NCBI RefSeq assembly: GCF_900110965.1
Contig: NZ_FOFO01000002.1
Coordinates: forward strand, 1-64,000
Reading direction: 5' to 3'
DNA: 64,000 nt
Source: Ectothiorhodospira magna
GTDB lineage: Bacteria; Pseudomonadota; Gammaproteobacteria; Ectothiorhodospirales; Ectothiorhodospiraceae
Of this stretch, positions 55,124 through 63,941 are shown in pieces. The stretch's first letter is position 1; each line of letters starts with the position of its first letter. Both the position numbers and the translations under genes were made by a program. The notes under the pieces are model-generated. The model was not told the DNA's origin. It ran no database searches and was given only the letters and a program-made list of their open reading frames with translations.

Positions 55124-57088
55124 TCATGAGCCTACCTCCACACCCTGACTTAAACGCTCACGGTCAATACGCTCGGATTCACGAATAATCTGCTCGAACT
55201 CATCCAGCCTGTGCATCCATATTTCTCGTCCAAGCCTGGAATCTGGAGCGGATGTGCGTACCTCTTCCAGAAAATGATACACGCGATCATAATCACCTAT
55301 ATTAGCCATTAATCCCATGCCATAAAAGGCCACATCAATATTTGGTCTTGATCGAAAAGATGCTACAAAATAATCAACGGCTTGATCAAATCGGTTAATC
55401 TCAGAACTCACAAAAGCTTTGGCGAGGTATAGCATTGAACTGGTGCCAGAGCGCCTTTCATATATTGGGTTAGAAAGCAAGGCATCAATTAATGAGTATA
55501 AAACATTGAAATCACGCAACTCGCATAAAGGAGAATGGTTTTTTTCCTGAGAAATACGCAACAACTCAAAGGCAACTTGAGGATTGTATCTTGGCGTAGA
55601 ACTTAAAACATTAAGAACATTTTGCAATGTTTCCGGGAAATCCATTTCACGATGAATACAATTGTCTGTAAGCTGAAAATTTAAAAGCGGTTCATCAGGA
55701 TGGCGTTCAACGGCACGTTTAATCACATGATGAGCGCCAAAAAAATCATTTTGATCAAGATACCGATTTGCTAAAAATTGCGCCCCCCTGATTGAGTTGG
55801 GGTTATGATTCAGCCAAACCTCTCCATTAATATGCTTTTCATTCCATCCTGAGGTAACCTGCCACAACACCCCTGCGAAAACCAGGATATAACCTATTAA
55901 TCCAATAAAGACTATTCTGCGAAATTTTTGTGGCACTGAAAATAAAAAGAAAACCAATGCAAAATACAATCCAAATGCGGGAATATAGTTTCTGTGGGCA
56001 AAATACATTTCCAGCCCAATAAAACTGGACTCAAGAATATGAGCAACCAGAAAAAATAGAACGCCGAATAAGAGGTAAGGTGCTTTTTTACGTAGCCATA
56101 TTGAAATGCCAATCAATACAGGCCAGAACAAAGCAGCAAAAATGGTAGAGGGTGGATCAAACCAACCAGTAGACTGGGGCCAATGATCCATAAAAGGAGA
56201 AACTGCGATGGGTTTTGGAAACAGCAAGTAACGTAAATAATCCAGCAAGATCAGCGGCTGGGTCAATAGTCGCTCTTCGGGAGTAAAATAACGGCGAGGC
56301 CCATAGCTATTATCCAAAATTCCGGGTATACGCGATGCCAGATAAAAAAACAGCAATATTGCCGGCAAAATCATGAGGAATAATAAAATGCTGCGTGACA
56401 CTCTATCACGCAAGTAGTATTCCTTGGGTATCCACAACCATAATATTATCAGTGCCAGCCATGGTAGCAGCGCACCATTTTCTTTTGAAAGAGCTGATAA
56501 TAATGTTCCAAAACCAAGCCCGAAAAAAAGTAAAAGCCATCTCCATAGTCTATGTCTTTTATCAACCAGATGAGCCCAGACAAAAGCAGCCAAACCACAC
56601 AGCAGAAACAAACCGGAAAGGCTGGTCATCCGCTGGATAATCATCAAATGAGTTGTTGCAAGAAATGGACTTAACCCCCATATAACAGCAACAGCAAGGC
56701 CAATCCACCAAGGCAACACATCATTTTTAGGGTAATAAAAGCGAGCAAGACCAGCAGCAAGAAAAAAGGCGCCGATAAAGGCGGAAAGATGAATGAAAAT
56801 ATTTACGCCCAGCATGAGTTCAGGGTGCCCATCCCAAGCATCTGCTTGGAAAGCAAACGTAGCCAATGCAATCGGACGCCCTAAAGGCCCTGCAATGCCA
56901 GAAGAAACAAATGAAAGCCCTGACCATAAATCCGAGATTAAAGACAGGCCAGATAGATTTGGCCAGTCATCAAAAAGAAAGTAGCCTGGCATGGCCAAGC
57001 TGTAAAAAAAAGCAATGCTAAAAAAAGATAAAACAAGAAAAAAAAATAGAGATAACCTAATCCCAACTAATCTCAAATTATTGTCCAT
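55124..57088 (-). CDS. GT-C-like multi-pass membrane protein with TPR-like tail
   Basis: A 654-residue AT-rich gene. After the first membrane helix the sequence YFLFDDWPNLSGL provides an acidic pair in the first periplasmic loop, as in GT-C transferases (PMT, ArnT, TMTC, TfpW types). About ten to twelve helices follow to residue 410, then a soluble tail with TPR-like helices (residues 420-650). It lies directly downstream of pilA, separated by a strong terminator, and upstream of a DPM/GtrB-type donor synthase. I infer a glycosyltransferase that modifies pilin or another surface molecule. There is no ribosome site at its ATG. Confidence 0.72.
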   Translation of the reverse strand: MDNNLRLVGIRLSLFFFLVLSFFSIAFFYSLAMPGYFLFDDWPNLSGLSLISDLWSGLSFVSSGIAGPLGRPIALATFAFQADAWDGHPELMLGVNIFIHLSAFIGAFFLAAGLARFYYPKNDVLPWWIGLAVAVIWGLSPFLATTHLMIIQRMTSLSGLFLLCGLAAFVWAHLVDKRHRLWRWLLLFFGLGFGTLLSALSKENGALLPWLALIILWLWIPKEYYLRDRVSRSILLFLMILPAILLFFYLASRIPGILDNSYGPRRYFTPEERLLTQPLILLDYLRYLLFPKPIAVSPFMDHWPQSTGWFDPPSTIFAALFWPVLIGISIWLRKKAPYLLFGVLFFLVAHILESSFIGLEMYFAHRNYIPAFGLYFALVFFLFSVPQKFRRIVFIGLIGYILVFAGVLWQVTSGWNEKHINGEVWLNHNPNSIRGAQFLANRYLDQNDFFGAHHVIKRAVERHPDEPLLNFQLTDNCIHREMDFPETLQNVLNVLSSTPRYNPQVAFELLRISQEKNHSPLCELRDFNVLYSLIDALLSNPIYERRSGTSSMLYLAKAFVSSEINRFDQAVDYFVASFRSRPNIDVAFYGMGLMANIGDYDRVYHFLEEVRTSAPDSRLGREIWMHRLDEFEQIIRESERIDRERLSQGVEVGS

Positions 57089-57115
57089 AGCGTTTGACTT
57101 TTATTAATTCAAAAA

Positions 57116-57138
57116 AAAACCGCTTCAAAAGCGGTTTT
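57116..57138 (-). terminator. terminator of pilA
   Basis: AAAACCGCTT and its complement form a perfect 10-bp stem with a three-base loop, followed on the minus strand by a run of nine T's. It lies 37 bases after the pilA stop, so most pilin transcripts end before the GT-C gene. Confidence 0.93.
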
Positions 57139-57174
57139 AAATTTTTATTTTTTAATTTTTTAAAGATCAAGAAG

Positions 57175-57585
57175 TTACCTTCTGCATCCGGAAGGTATAT
57201 ATTTTTCACCAATAGTGCCAGGCTTGCAAACCCATCCTTGGATTTGTTCATTAACAATCACCGGAGAAATGAGCATTGTGTCACCACGAATTGCATTAGC
57301 AACGGGTGCATCATTTATAAATGTGACTGTAATCAAATCTCCAGTAACACTCACTTCAGAAACATATCGCCCCGCCAAACCGGCTCCACTGGCTGCACCA
57401 CCACCACCTTGAGATTGAGCCACTGCTAAATCAGCACGAGTACCTGCGGTAACACTCAATGCCTCACCCGCCTGCGCCCGTGCGGTGTAATCCTGATACG
57501 CCGGCAACGCAATCGCCGCCAAAATCCCAATGATCGCCACCACGATCATCAGTTCAATCAAGGTAAAACCCGACTGTTTCTTCAT
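57175..57585 (-). CDS. pilA: type IV major pilin
   Basis: A type IVa prepilin of 136 residues: short leader MKKQSG, cleavage before [14 protein letters not shown] with the conserved Glu5, then [23 protein letters not shown]-terminal disulfide loop is formed by the cysteines of [26 protein letters not shown] eight bases before ATG 57585 is the ribosome site. The 5' conserved half is GC-rich, the variable 3' half AT-rich like the following gene. Its promoter is sigma-54-like, so PilS/PilR control is likely. PilD at 13.7 kb should process it. Confidence 0.95.
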   Translation of the reverse strand: MKKQSGFTLIELMIVVAIIGILAAIALPAYQDYTARAQAGEALSVTAGTRADLAVAQSQGGGGAASGAGLAGRYVSEVSVTGDLITVTFINDAPVANAIRGDTMLISPVIVNEQIQGWVCKPGTIGEKYIPSGCRR

Positions 57586-57650
57586 CACGAAACCCTCATC
57601 TGGAATAAAATGAGCCACCACAGGATGACTCAAGGAAGCCACCTTCCTGA

Positions 57651-57666
57651 TGCACAGGTCATGCCA
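57651..57666 (-). promoter_or_regulatory. sigma-54 promoter of pilA
   Basis: The minus strand reads TGGCATGACCTGTGCA, with GG and GC ten bases apart; the -24 box has one mismatch. The predicted start near 57640 leaves a leader of about 55 bases. Pilin genes of this type depend on RpoN and PilR, both in agreement with this window's PilSR. Upstream copies of TTTGTC at about 57680-57730 may be PilR sites, which I cannot confirm. Confidence 0.8.
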
Positions 57667-57738
57667 TCCAAACAGCGGGTTTTTCGCAGACAAACGGATC
57701 GTTTTTCCCGATAATCGGTACCCAAACGGACAAACATA

Positions 57739-57763
57739 AAGGCCGACAATTTTACTCGGCCTT
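57739..57763. promoter_or_regulatory. operator-like repeat 1 between pilA and HTH-Sel1 gene
   Basis: The 21-bp unit at 57741-57761 has the order GGCCGAC, A, ATTTTA, three bases, GGCC, and lies inside an AAGGCCGA/TCGGCCTT inverted repeat with a 9-base loop. It ends just before a TTGAAA that could be the -35 box of the Sel1 gene. Confidence 0.65.
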
Positions 57764-57771
57764 GAAACAAT

Positions 57772-57792
57772 GGCCGACCATTTTATATGGCC
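57772..57792. promoter_or_regulatory. operator-like repeat 2 between pilA and HTH-Sel1 gene
   Basis: A second copy, GGCCGAC, C, ATTTTA, TAT, GGCC, begins 31 bases after the first, three helical turns. It covers the spacer and a possible -10 (TATATG, 16 bases after TTGAAA), so a bound protein should control the Sel1 gene and perhaps the pilA upstream region. Confidence 0.65.
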
Positions 57793-57808
57793 ATTAAAGG
57801 GGGGACAG

Positions 57809-58291
57809 ATGAACCGAAACATCACACTGGATACCGCCGAACGTCTCACCGGACTGAGCCGACGGACCCTGCGCCGGCGGCTGGCGGTGGATATGCCGCG
57901 CCAGGAACGATTAAGGCGAGTGGACAAGGGCTATATTCCCCTGCGCTGCCTGCGGGGGGATTTACCCGGTGACCTGGGGCCGGAGGATGAGCGAGTGATC
58001 GTACTGGCGGATCAGGGCTATGCCGAAGCCCAGCATCACGTGGCCTTGATGCTGATGGAAGCCGGATTTTCCGATCTGGCCATCTATTGGCTGGAACAGG
58101 CGGCAGCCCAGGATTACCCGGATGCCATGCACTGGCTGGGCCGGTGCCATGTGTCGGGAGAAGGCGTCGAGGAAGACGAAATTCGGGGACTGGACTGGCT
58201 GCGCCGGGCGGCGGCCAAAGGCCATATCATTTCCCAAAAACAACTGGAGGGCCTGAGTCCGATGTACGTATTCGGCCAGGACAGGCTTTAA
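57809..58291 (+). CDS. HTH and Sel1-repeat protein
   Basis: A 160-residue protein. The N-terminus [22 protein letters not shown] reads like a DNA-binding helix-turn-helix. A linker with WYRR-like basic residues follows, then two Sel1-type repeats ([39 protein letters not shown]). GGGGGG before ATG 57809 is the ribosome site. It is divergent from pilA across a region with two operator-like repeats, so it may regulate itself and pilin. Its stop is two bases from tRNA-Lys. The specific function is unknown. Confidence 0.82.
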   Translation: MNRNITLDTAERLTGLSRRTLRRRLAVDMPRQERLRRVDKGYIPLRCLRGDLPGDLGPEDERVIVLADQGYAEAQHHVALMLMEAGFSDLAIYWLEQAAAQDYPDAMHWLGRCHVSGEGVEEDEIRGLDWLRRAAAKGHIISQKQLEGLSPMYVFGQDRL

Positions 58292-58292
58292 A

Positions 58293-58368
58293 TGGTGGGT
58301 CGTGTAGGATTCGAACCTACGACCAATGGATTAAAAGTCCACTGCTCTACCAGCTGAGCTAACGACCC
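58293..58368 (-). tRNA. tRNA-Lys (anticodon TTT)
   Basis: A 76-base cloverleaf on the minus strand: acceptor GGGTCGT with ACGACCC, anticodon loop CTTTTAA (anticodon TTT), T arm with GGTTCGAATCC, and encoded CCA. It is convergent with the Sel1 gene, whose stop codon is two bases away, and no separate terminator is visible in between. Confidence 0.96.
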
Positions 58369-58420
58369 ATCGCCGGGAAGGAATTCCCCAAGGCTTTGGT
58401 TGGCCCCGGAAAGGGCAGGT

Positions 58421-58448
58421 ATATTACCGGATTTTCCGGGGAGTGCAA
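58421..58448 (-). promoter_or_regulatory. possible promoter of tRNA-Lys
   Basis: TTGCAC and TAATAT on the minus strand are 16 bases apart, followed by a GC-rich stretch of the kind found at stable-RNA starts. The match is moderate; the start would be about 45 bases before the tRNA. Confidence 0.45.
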
Positions 58449-58476
58449 GTTTTTTTTCGGAAGATGGCCGGCAGAC

Positions 58477-59745
58477 TCAAAGCGCCTCCAGCTTTCTTAA
58501 TCTGGCCGGCAACAGCCGCAGATCCACCAGGGCCGTGATGAATGCCTTGAGGAAGGTGGCCTCGGCTTCGTACAGCATCCGGTAGTACTGGATCTTCATG
58601 GTCAGGGCCGAACCCAGAACAATGGCGCCAAAGGTGATGAAACTGCCCAGGGCCAGGGTGGAAAGCCCCGTGACCCCCTGGCCTATGGTGCATCCCATCG
58701 CCAGAAATCCCCCAAAGGCCATCAGGACGGCGCCGATGACATGGTTGAAAAAGTCCCCCACCGAGGCAAACCATTCCACCCGGAAAGCACCGGAAATCAT
58801 GGCCCAGAAGAAGGAACCCACGATGACCCCGGTCAGGGCAACCACGCCGATATACAGCAGGCTGCCGTCAAAACCACTGACCCCATAGCGCAGGGTCTGA
58901 CCCATGGGGTTGATGAAGGTGAAGGATTGGGTGGACCAGGGGGCCGCTTCACCAGGACGCCCCTCGGGAGTATCGGCCAGAAAATCCCAGTCCTGCACAT
59001 AGGCTTGCAGGGTATGTTGTTCGCCCATGCCGTCGTCGATCTGGGTGGTGCCGGTGATATACCAGGCCCCCACCACCACCAGACCCACCACCAGTCCCCC
59101 CAGCACATGGTCCAGATGGCGCCGGAATGCCGCCCGACGAAAAATCAGGAACAGGAGCACGGCGGCCATCAGCAGACCGATGATCAGCCGGGCCAGAGGC
59201 GCGTGTTGGTCGCCGGCCACCAGGGCGCCCAGGTCCTGAGCTGATCCCAACTGAATGCTCAGGGGGCTGATCCAGGGATGAAACAGCAGGGAATAAAGGG
59301 TGTGACTGGTGCCCGGAAAGGGATGGGTCATGGCATAGGCGATCAGGGCGATGATCAGCAGCACCAGGATGGATTTGAGGTTGCCACCACCGATGCGCAC
59401 CAGGGTCTTGTTGCCGCAACCACTGGCCAGGGTCATGCCGATGCCGAACATCAGGCCCCCTAGCAGGTGACCCACCCAGGAGAGCTGGTCGGTGCGGTAA
59501 TGGGGAAAGCTGCCGTCGGCATGAATGAGGCCGAAGGTTTCCAGCAGGATCACCCCCACCATGGCCACGACGATGGCCAGAAGCCAGGATTTCATACGCC
59601 CGGTGTCCCCCATGTTCACCCAGTCGGACACGGCGCCCATGGTGCAGAAGTTGGTTTTGTTGACCACGGCGCCGAAGATGAAGGCAAGGACAAAGATGGA
59701 GGCCAGCACGGCGGCGGCGGCGGTGGGAAAGTGCTCAAACAACAT
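58477..59745 (-). CDS. YeeE/YedE family thiosulfate or sulfur transporter
   Basis: A 422-residue polytopic membrane protein with about ten helices and two YeeE/YedE repeats. The conserved cysteines of the TsuA thiosulfate transporter are present: NKTNFCTMGAVSDW, LASGCGNKTLVRIGGGN and AMGCTIGQGVTGLSTLALGS. A periplasmic insertion of about 60 residues (GTTQIDDGMGEQHTLQAYVQ) sits in the middle. AGGAGA eight bases upstream supports ATG 59745. It probably imports thiosulfate or another reduced sulfur species, which would fit a sulfur-oxidising host. No TusA-like partner gene is adjacent. Confidence 0.88.
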   Translation of the reverse strand: MLFEHFPTAAAAVLASIFVLAFIFGAVVNKTNFCTMGAVSDWVNMGDTGRMKSWLLAIVVAMVGVILLETFGLIHADGSFPHYRTDQLSWVGHLLGGLMFGIGMTLASGCGNKTLVRIGGGNLKSILVLLIIALIAYAMTHPFPGTSHTLYSLLFHPWISPLSIQLGSAQDLGALVAGDQHAPLARLIIGLLMAAVLLFLIFRRAAFRRHLDHVLGGLVVGLVVVGAWYITGTTQIDDGMGEQHTLQAYVQDWDFLADTPEGRPGEAAPWSTQSFTFINPMGQTLRYGVSGFDGSLLYIGVVALTGVIVGSFFWAMISGAFRVEWFASVGDFFNHVIGAVLMAFGGFLAMGCTIGQGVTGLSTLALGSFITFGAIVLGSALTMKIQYYRMLYEAEATFLKAFITALVDLRLLPARLRKLEAL

Positions 59746-59796
59746 GACATGATCTCCTGGAGGCACGCCGGGGCGGCTGATGATCGGCGCCCATGC

Positions 59797-60468
59797 TCAC
59801 GGCTGATAGCGGGTGACATCGGCAATGCCGGCGTCGGCAAAGCCCTTGGCCCGCAGGTGGCAGGCGTCGCAGGTGCCGCAGGCCCGGCCCTGGGAGTCGG
59901 CGCTGTAACAGGAGACGGTGCGGGAAAAATCCACCCCAGCCCCAATGCCCCGGCGGATGATTTCCGCCTTGGTCAGGTGGATGAGGGGGGTGCGGATGCG
60001 GATGCGGTCCCCTTCCACCCCGGCCTTGGTGGCCAGATTGGCCAGGGTTTCAAAGGCCTGGATGAATTCGGGACGGCAGTCCGGGTAGCCGGAATAGTCC
60101 ACGGCGTTGACGCCGATGAACAGGTCTCTGGCCTGGAGCACTTCCGCCCAGGCCAGGGCCACGGCCAGAAAGACGGTGTTGCGGGCAGGGACGTAGGTGA
60201 CGGGGATGCCCTCGGAGCGTTGATCTGGAACCTGGATGCTGTCATCGGTGAGGGCGGAGCCACCAAACAGGCCCAGATTCAGGTCCACAACCCGATGGTC
60301 CGCCGCGCCCAGGCTGTGGGCCAGTTCGGCGGCGGCGGCCAGTTCGGCACTGTGGCGCTGGCCGTAGCGGACGCTGAGACAGTGGCAGGCAAACCCTTCG
60401 GCACGGGCCAGGGCCAGGACGGTGGCTGAGTCCATGCCACCAGAGAGCAGGACGAGTGCGTTTTTCAT
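59797..60468 (-). CDS. queC: 7-cyano-7-deazaguanine synthase
   Basis: QueC converts carboxydeazaguanine to preQ0 in queuosine synthesis. The PP-loop [15 protein letters not shown] and the four zinc-binding cysteines ([20 protein letters not shown]) are intact. Its 223 residues are normal. It follows queE by 49 bases in the tol-pal-queE-queC order seen in many gammaproteobacteria. Confidence 0.97.
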   Translation of the reverse strand: MKNALVLLSGGMDSATVLALARAEGFACHCLSVRYGQRHSAELAAAAELAHSLGAADHRVVDLNLGLFGGSALTDDSIQVPDQRSEGIPVTYVPARNTVFLAVALAWAEVLQARDLFIGVNAVDYSGYPDCRPEFIQAFETLANLATKAGVEGDRIRIRTPLIHLTKAEIIRRGIGAGVDFSRTVSCYSADSQGRACGTCDACHLRAKGFADAGIADVTRYQP

Positions 60469-60517
60469 GGATGCAAGTGTAGGAAAATGATGGGAAATGG
60501 GGGATGTGATCGGGGGT

Positions 60518-61162
60518 TTAGCGCCCTCGGGCGTCGTTCCAGAGCCATTTATGCAACTGGATCTGGAAACGAACCGGCAGGCGGTCGGCCAAAATCCATT
60601 CGGCCAGATCCCTGGGGGGCAGCCGGCCATGGACCGGAGAAAACAGAATTTCTGCTCGACGGGCCAAATCATGGGTGCGCACAATGCCGCTGGACCACAG
60701 GTAGTCGTCCCGGTTGCACAGCACAAATTTAACCTGGTCGTCCGGGGCCAGATGGTCCAGATTTTTCCAGCGGTTGCTGTGAATTTCCCCCGAGGAGGGG
60801 GTTTTGATGTCCATGACCTTGACCACCCTGGGGTCCACCGGGGCAATGTCCAGGGCGCCGCTGGTTTCCAGGGAAACCTGATGACCCCCATCACACAGGG
60901 CCGTCAGCAGGGACAGGCTGTTGGGCTGGGCCAGGGGTTCCCCGCCGGTGACACAGACATGGGGGACGCCGTAGGCCTTCACCTGATCCACAATGGCGTC
61001 CAGGGTGAGGGGAGTGCCGCCGGTGAAGGCATAGGCGGTATCACAGTAGCGACAGCGCAGGGGGCAGCCGGTCAGACGCACAAACACGGTGGGGCACCCC
61101 ACGGTGCGGGATTCTCCCTGCAGGGACAGGAAGATTTCGCTGATCTGCAGGCCATCGCTCAT
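60518..61162 (-). CDS. queE: 7-carboxy-7-deazaguanine synthase
   Basis: A radical SAM enzyme that makes the 7-deazapurine ring. The CxxxCxxC cluster motif is [14 protein letters not shown], with the GGEPL motif after it. ATG 61162 overlaps the cpoB stop by four bases, and [15 protein letters not shown] is the standard N-terminus. Its 214 residues are normal. Confidence 0.97.
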   Translation of the reverse strand: MSDGLQISEIFLSLQGESRTVGCPTVFVRLTGCPLRCRYCDTAYAFTGGTPLTLDAIVDQVKAYGVPHVCVTGGEPLAQPNSLSLLTALCDGGHQVSLETSGALDIAPVDPRVVKVMDIKTPSSGEIHSNRWKNLDHLAPDDQVKFVLCNRDDYLWSSGIVRTHDLARRAEILFSPVHGRLPPRDLAEWILADRLPVRFQIQLHKWLWNDARGR

Positions 61163-61983
61163 GGCCGGCCTGCCTCGTCCATGCGGCGCAGGCGCTGTTC
61201 TGCCAGTCGGGCCACGGAGCTGCCGGGGTCTTGATCCCGCACCTGGGTCAAGACGCTGCGCGCCTGGGTCCATTGTTCCAGTTCATAGTGGGTAAATCCC
61301 TGTTTGAGCAGGGCATCCAACTGCTTGTTGCTGCCGGGGTAACGCTGGTTGACCCGTTTGAATTCTTCCAGGGCGCGGGGAAAATCCCGGGTGACGTAAT
61401 AGGCTTCGGCAATCCAGTATTGGGCATTGGCCGCCAGCCGGCCATCGGGGAATTGTTCCAGAACCTGACGAAAGCCGGTCACTGCCTGCTGGTAACGCCC
61501 CTGACGGAGCTGGTCAAAGGCGGCCTGATAGATGGCCTGTTCCGAGGTGGAATCGGCAGGGGCAGCAGAGGTTGCCGGTGTCGCAGGGGGGGCCGGATCA
61601 GGCCGGGCGGGGGGCGCTGTCCCCGGTATGGGTGCCGGTGTGGCCGGCAATGAGGCTTGGCTGCGTTCCAGCCGTTCCAGGCGACTGTCCACATCCAGAT
61701 ATAATTCCCGCTGACGGTGACGCACCCCTTCAAATTCGTGGCGCAACTGTTCCGACTCTCCCCGCAGTTCCCGCACATCCTGGTCCATGGCATCCACCCG
61801 CTGCATCATTTCCATCAGGGCTTCTCCCTCCAGCAGCCGCTCCAGCCGTTCCAGCCGGGCTTCCAGTTGTTGCAGCCGCTCTTCCAGCGCCCCGCTCTGG
61901 GCGCGGCTCTGGGCCTGAACAGTGGCCCAGGGGGTGGCGATCAGGGCCGCCGTGATCAGCAGGGTGGTCAGCGATGGTTTCAT
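61159..61983 (-). CDS. cpoB: cell division coordinator CpoB (YbgF)
   Basis: A periplasmic protein that links the Tol-Pal system to PBP1B. A signal peptide (LITAALIATPWATVQA) is followed by a long trimerising coiled coil (LEERLQQLEARLERLERLL), a proline/alanine linker, and C-terminal TPRs (YQAAFDQLRQGRYQQAVTGF, PDGRLAANAQYWIAEAYY). Its 274 residues are normal. It overlaps pal and queE by four bases each. Confidence 0.95.
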   Translation of the reverse strand: MKPSLTTLLITAALIATPWATVQAQSRAQSGALEERLQQLEARLERLERLLEGEALMEMMQRVDAMDQDVRELRGESEQLRHEFEGVRHRQRELYLDVDSRLERLERSQASLPATPAPIPGTAPPARPDPAPPATPATSAAPADSTSEQAIYQAAFDQLRQGRYQQAVTGFRQVLEQFPDGRLAANAQYWIAEAYYVTRDFPRALEEFKRVNQRYPGSNKQLDALLKQGFTHYELEQWTQARSVLTQVRDQDPGSSVARLAEQRLRRMDEAGRP

Positions 61984-62570
61984 CTTAGGTGGCCCTCATA
62001 GATCAGTTCCACCCGGCGGTTTTTCTGCCAGGCCTGCTCATTGCTGCCCTGGACGGCGGGCATTTCCTCGCCGTAGCTGATCACCTGAATCTGGCTGCTG
62101 GATGCCCCTTGCAGCATCAGCATCCGCCGCACTGACTGGGCGCGACGCTCCCCCAGGCCCAGGTTGTATTCCCGGGTGCCCCGTTCGTCGGTGTGACCTT
62201 CCAGACGCAGCCGAAGCTGGCTGTTGCGGGCAAGAAAGGCGCCGTGGGCGGCAATCACGTCTACAAATTCGGCACGGACGTCGTCCCGGTCAAAATCAAA
62301 GTAAATCACCTGACGGGATAACGGGCTGGCCGGATCGGACAGGGCGGAGGCCAGGGCTTCTGGACTGAGTTGACCATCCCGACCCAGGGGGGTGGTTTCC
62401 ACACCCGGATAGCGATCCCCATGCATCCGTCCGTCACCGTAGGTGTCTTCTACCAGTACCGGGTCGGTGCTGGCGGTTTTGTCCACCGAGGCACAGGCGC
62501 CCAGGATGAACATTGAGATGATCAACAAAAGCAACAGGGAGACAGGAGGTACAGCATAGGGACTGCGCAT
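61980..62570 (-). CDS. pal: peptidoglycan-associated lipoprotein Pal
   Basis: An outer-membrane lipoprotein that anchors the Tol system to peptidoglycan. The lipobox is FILGAC. The OmpA-like domain has VIYFDFDRDDVR, LEGHTDERGTREYNLGLGER and the diaminopimelate-binding NRRVEL. The second ATG, 62570, has GAGGA at the right distance; the first, 62588, would add six residues. At 196 residues it is slightly long, with a charged linker after the lipid anchor. Confidence 0.95.
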   Translation of the reverse strand: MRSPYAVPPVSLLLLLIISMFILGACASVDKTASTDPVLVEDTYGDGRMHGDRYPGVETTPLGRDGQLSPEALASALSDPASPLSRQVIYFDFDRDDVRAEFVDVIAAHGAFLARNSQLRLRLEGHTDERGTREYNLGLGERRAQSVRRMLMLQGASSSQIQVISYGEEMPAVQGSNEQAWQKNRRVELIYEGHLR

Positions 62571-62627
62571 TGGGGTGATCCTCGACATGGACTGAATTGG
62601 GTTGGAGCGTAGGGGATTCTGGCATAG

Positions 62628-63920
62628 CTATTGACGAAACGGCGACCAGGCCGGTTCCCGCACTTCCCCCTCCTGCAGCACCAGACGCTGATGCACCCGG
62701 CCATCGGCACTGACCGCGGCCAGGATGCCCCGCCCCCCCTCGGCAGTGGCGTAGATGATCATACTGCCGTTGGGGGCAAAGCTGGGGGATTCATCGGCAC
62801 GGCCTTCGGTGAGCACCTGGAACAGGCGGGTCTGACGGTCGAGCAGGGCGATGCGAAAACGGCCATCGGCACCGTGGACCATGGCCAGCCGCCGACCATC
62901 GGGAGAGAGGCTGGCGCCGCCATTGTAACGCCCTTCGAAGGTCAGGCGCCGGGGCTGGCCTCCGGTGACGGAGACTTCGTAAAGCTGGGGTTGGCCGGCC
63001 CGGTCGGAGGTGAAAATCAGGGAACGGCCATCGGGCATCCAGACCGCCTCGGTGTCGATGGAGCGGCTGCGGGTGATCTGGGTGATGGTCCGGTCGGCCA
63101 GGTTCATGATATGGACATCCGGAGCGCCGCCCCTGGAGAGGGTCAGGGCCAGCCGCTGGCCGTCGGGGGACCAGGCCGGGGCGCTGTTGATGCCCTCAAA
63201 AGCCGCCAGCCGGGTGCGCTCGCCCCCGTCCACGTTTTGCACGAACACTTCGGAGCGGCCATTTTCAAACGAGACATAGGCAATCCGCTGGCCATCGGGG
63301 GACCAGGCCGGGGAGAGGATAGGATGGGGGGAGCGGAAGATGGTGCGGGGGTTGTGGCCATCGGCATCGGCCACCTGCAGGGCAAAGCGACGTTGCTCTC
63401 CCGGTCCTGTGACGCTCACATAGGCCACCCGGGTGTCAAAGGCACCCCGTTCCCCGGTGAGCCGTTCGTAGATGATATCGCTGATCATGTGGGCGGCCCG
63501 GCGCAGGTGGGCCCGTTCCACCGGGATGGTGTAGCCGGTGAGCTGGCGGTTGCCGGCCACATCAAACAACTGGAACTGGACGTTCAGGCGGTCACCGCTG
63601 TCGGGTTGCAGGCGACCGATGACCACGTAGTTGGTGCCCCGGTCCCGCCAGAGGGCAGCATCCGGGGTTTCATCCGGGGCCGGGCGCTGGGGCATGGCCT
63701 GCCGGTCTACCGGGGCAAAGCGGCCACTGCGGTGGAGATTGGCGTCGATGATGGCGGCCAGGTCTGCGGGTGCCTGATCGGCCCCCGTCCATGTAAAGGG
63801 TACGACGGCAATGGGCATGGCCCCTTCCACCCCCTGGGTGATGCGGATCTCCAGGGCGGCCTGAACCGTCAGCGGCAGACCAAGCAGCAACAGCAGCAGA
63901 ATGTGTCGAATCTGGATCAT
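62628..63920 (-). CDS. tolB: Tol-Pal system beta-propeller protein TolB
   Basis: A periplasmic protein that binds Pal and TolA. Signal peptide LLLLLLGLPLTVQA, an N-terminal alpha/beta domain, then a six-bladed propeller with repeats of the type SPAWSPDGQRIAYVSFENGR and APAWSPDGQRLALTLSRGG. ATG 63920 is preferred over a TTG just before it. Its 430 residues are normal. Confidence 0.97.
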   Translation of the reverse strand: MIQIRHILLLLLLGLPLTVQAALEIRITQGVEGAMPIAVVPFTWTGADQAPADLAAIIDANLHRSGRFAPVDRQAMPQRPAPDETPDAALWRDRGTNYVVIGRLQPDSGDRLNVQFQLFDVAGNRQLTGYTIPVERAHLRRAAHMISDIIYERLTGERGAFDTRVAYVSVTGPGEQRRFALQVADADGHNPRTIFRSPHPILSPAWSPDGQRIAYVSFENGRSEVFVQNVDGGERTRLAAFEGINSAPAWSPDGQRLALTLSRGGAPDVHIMNLADRTITQITRSRSIDTEAVWMPDGRSLIFTSDRAGQPQLYEVSVTGGQPRRLTFEGRYNGGASLSPDGRRLAMVHGADGRFRIALLDRQTRLFQVLTEGRADESPSFAPNGSMIIYATAEGGRGILAAVSADGRVHQRLVLQEGEVREPAWSPFRQ

Positions 63921-63941
63921 CAAAATCTCTCATGGCCTGAT

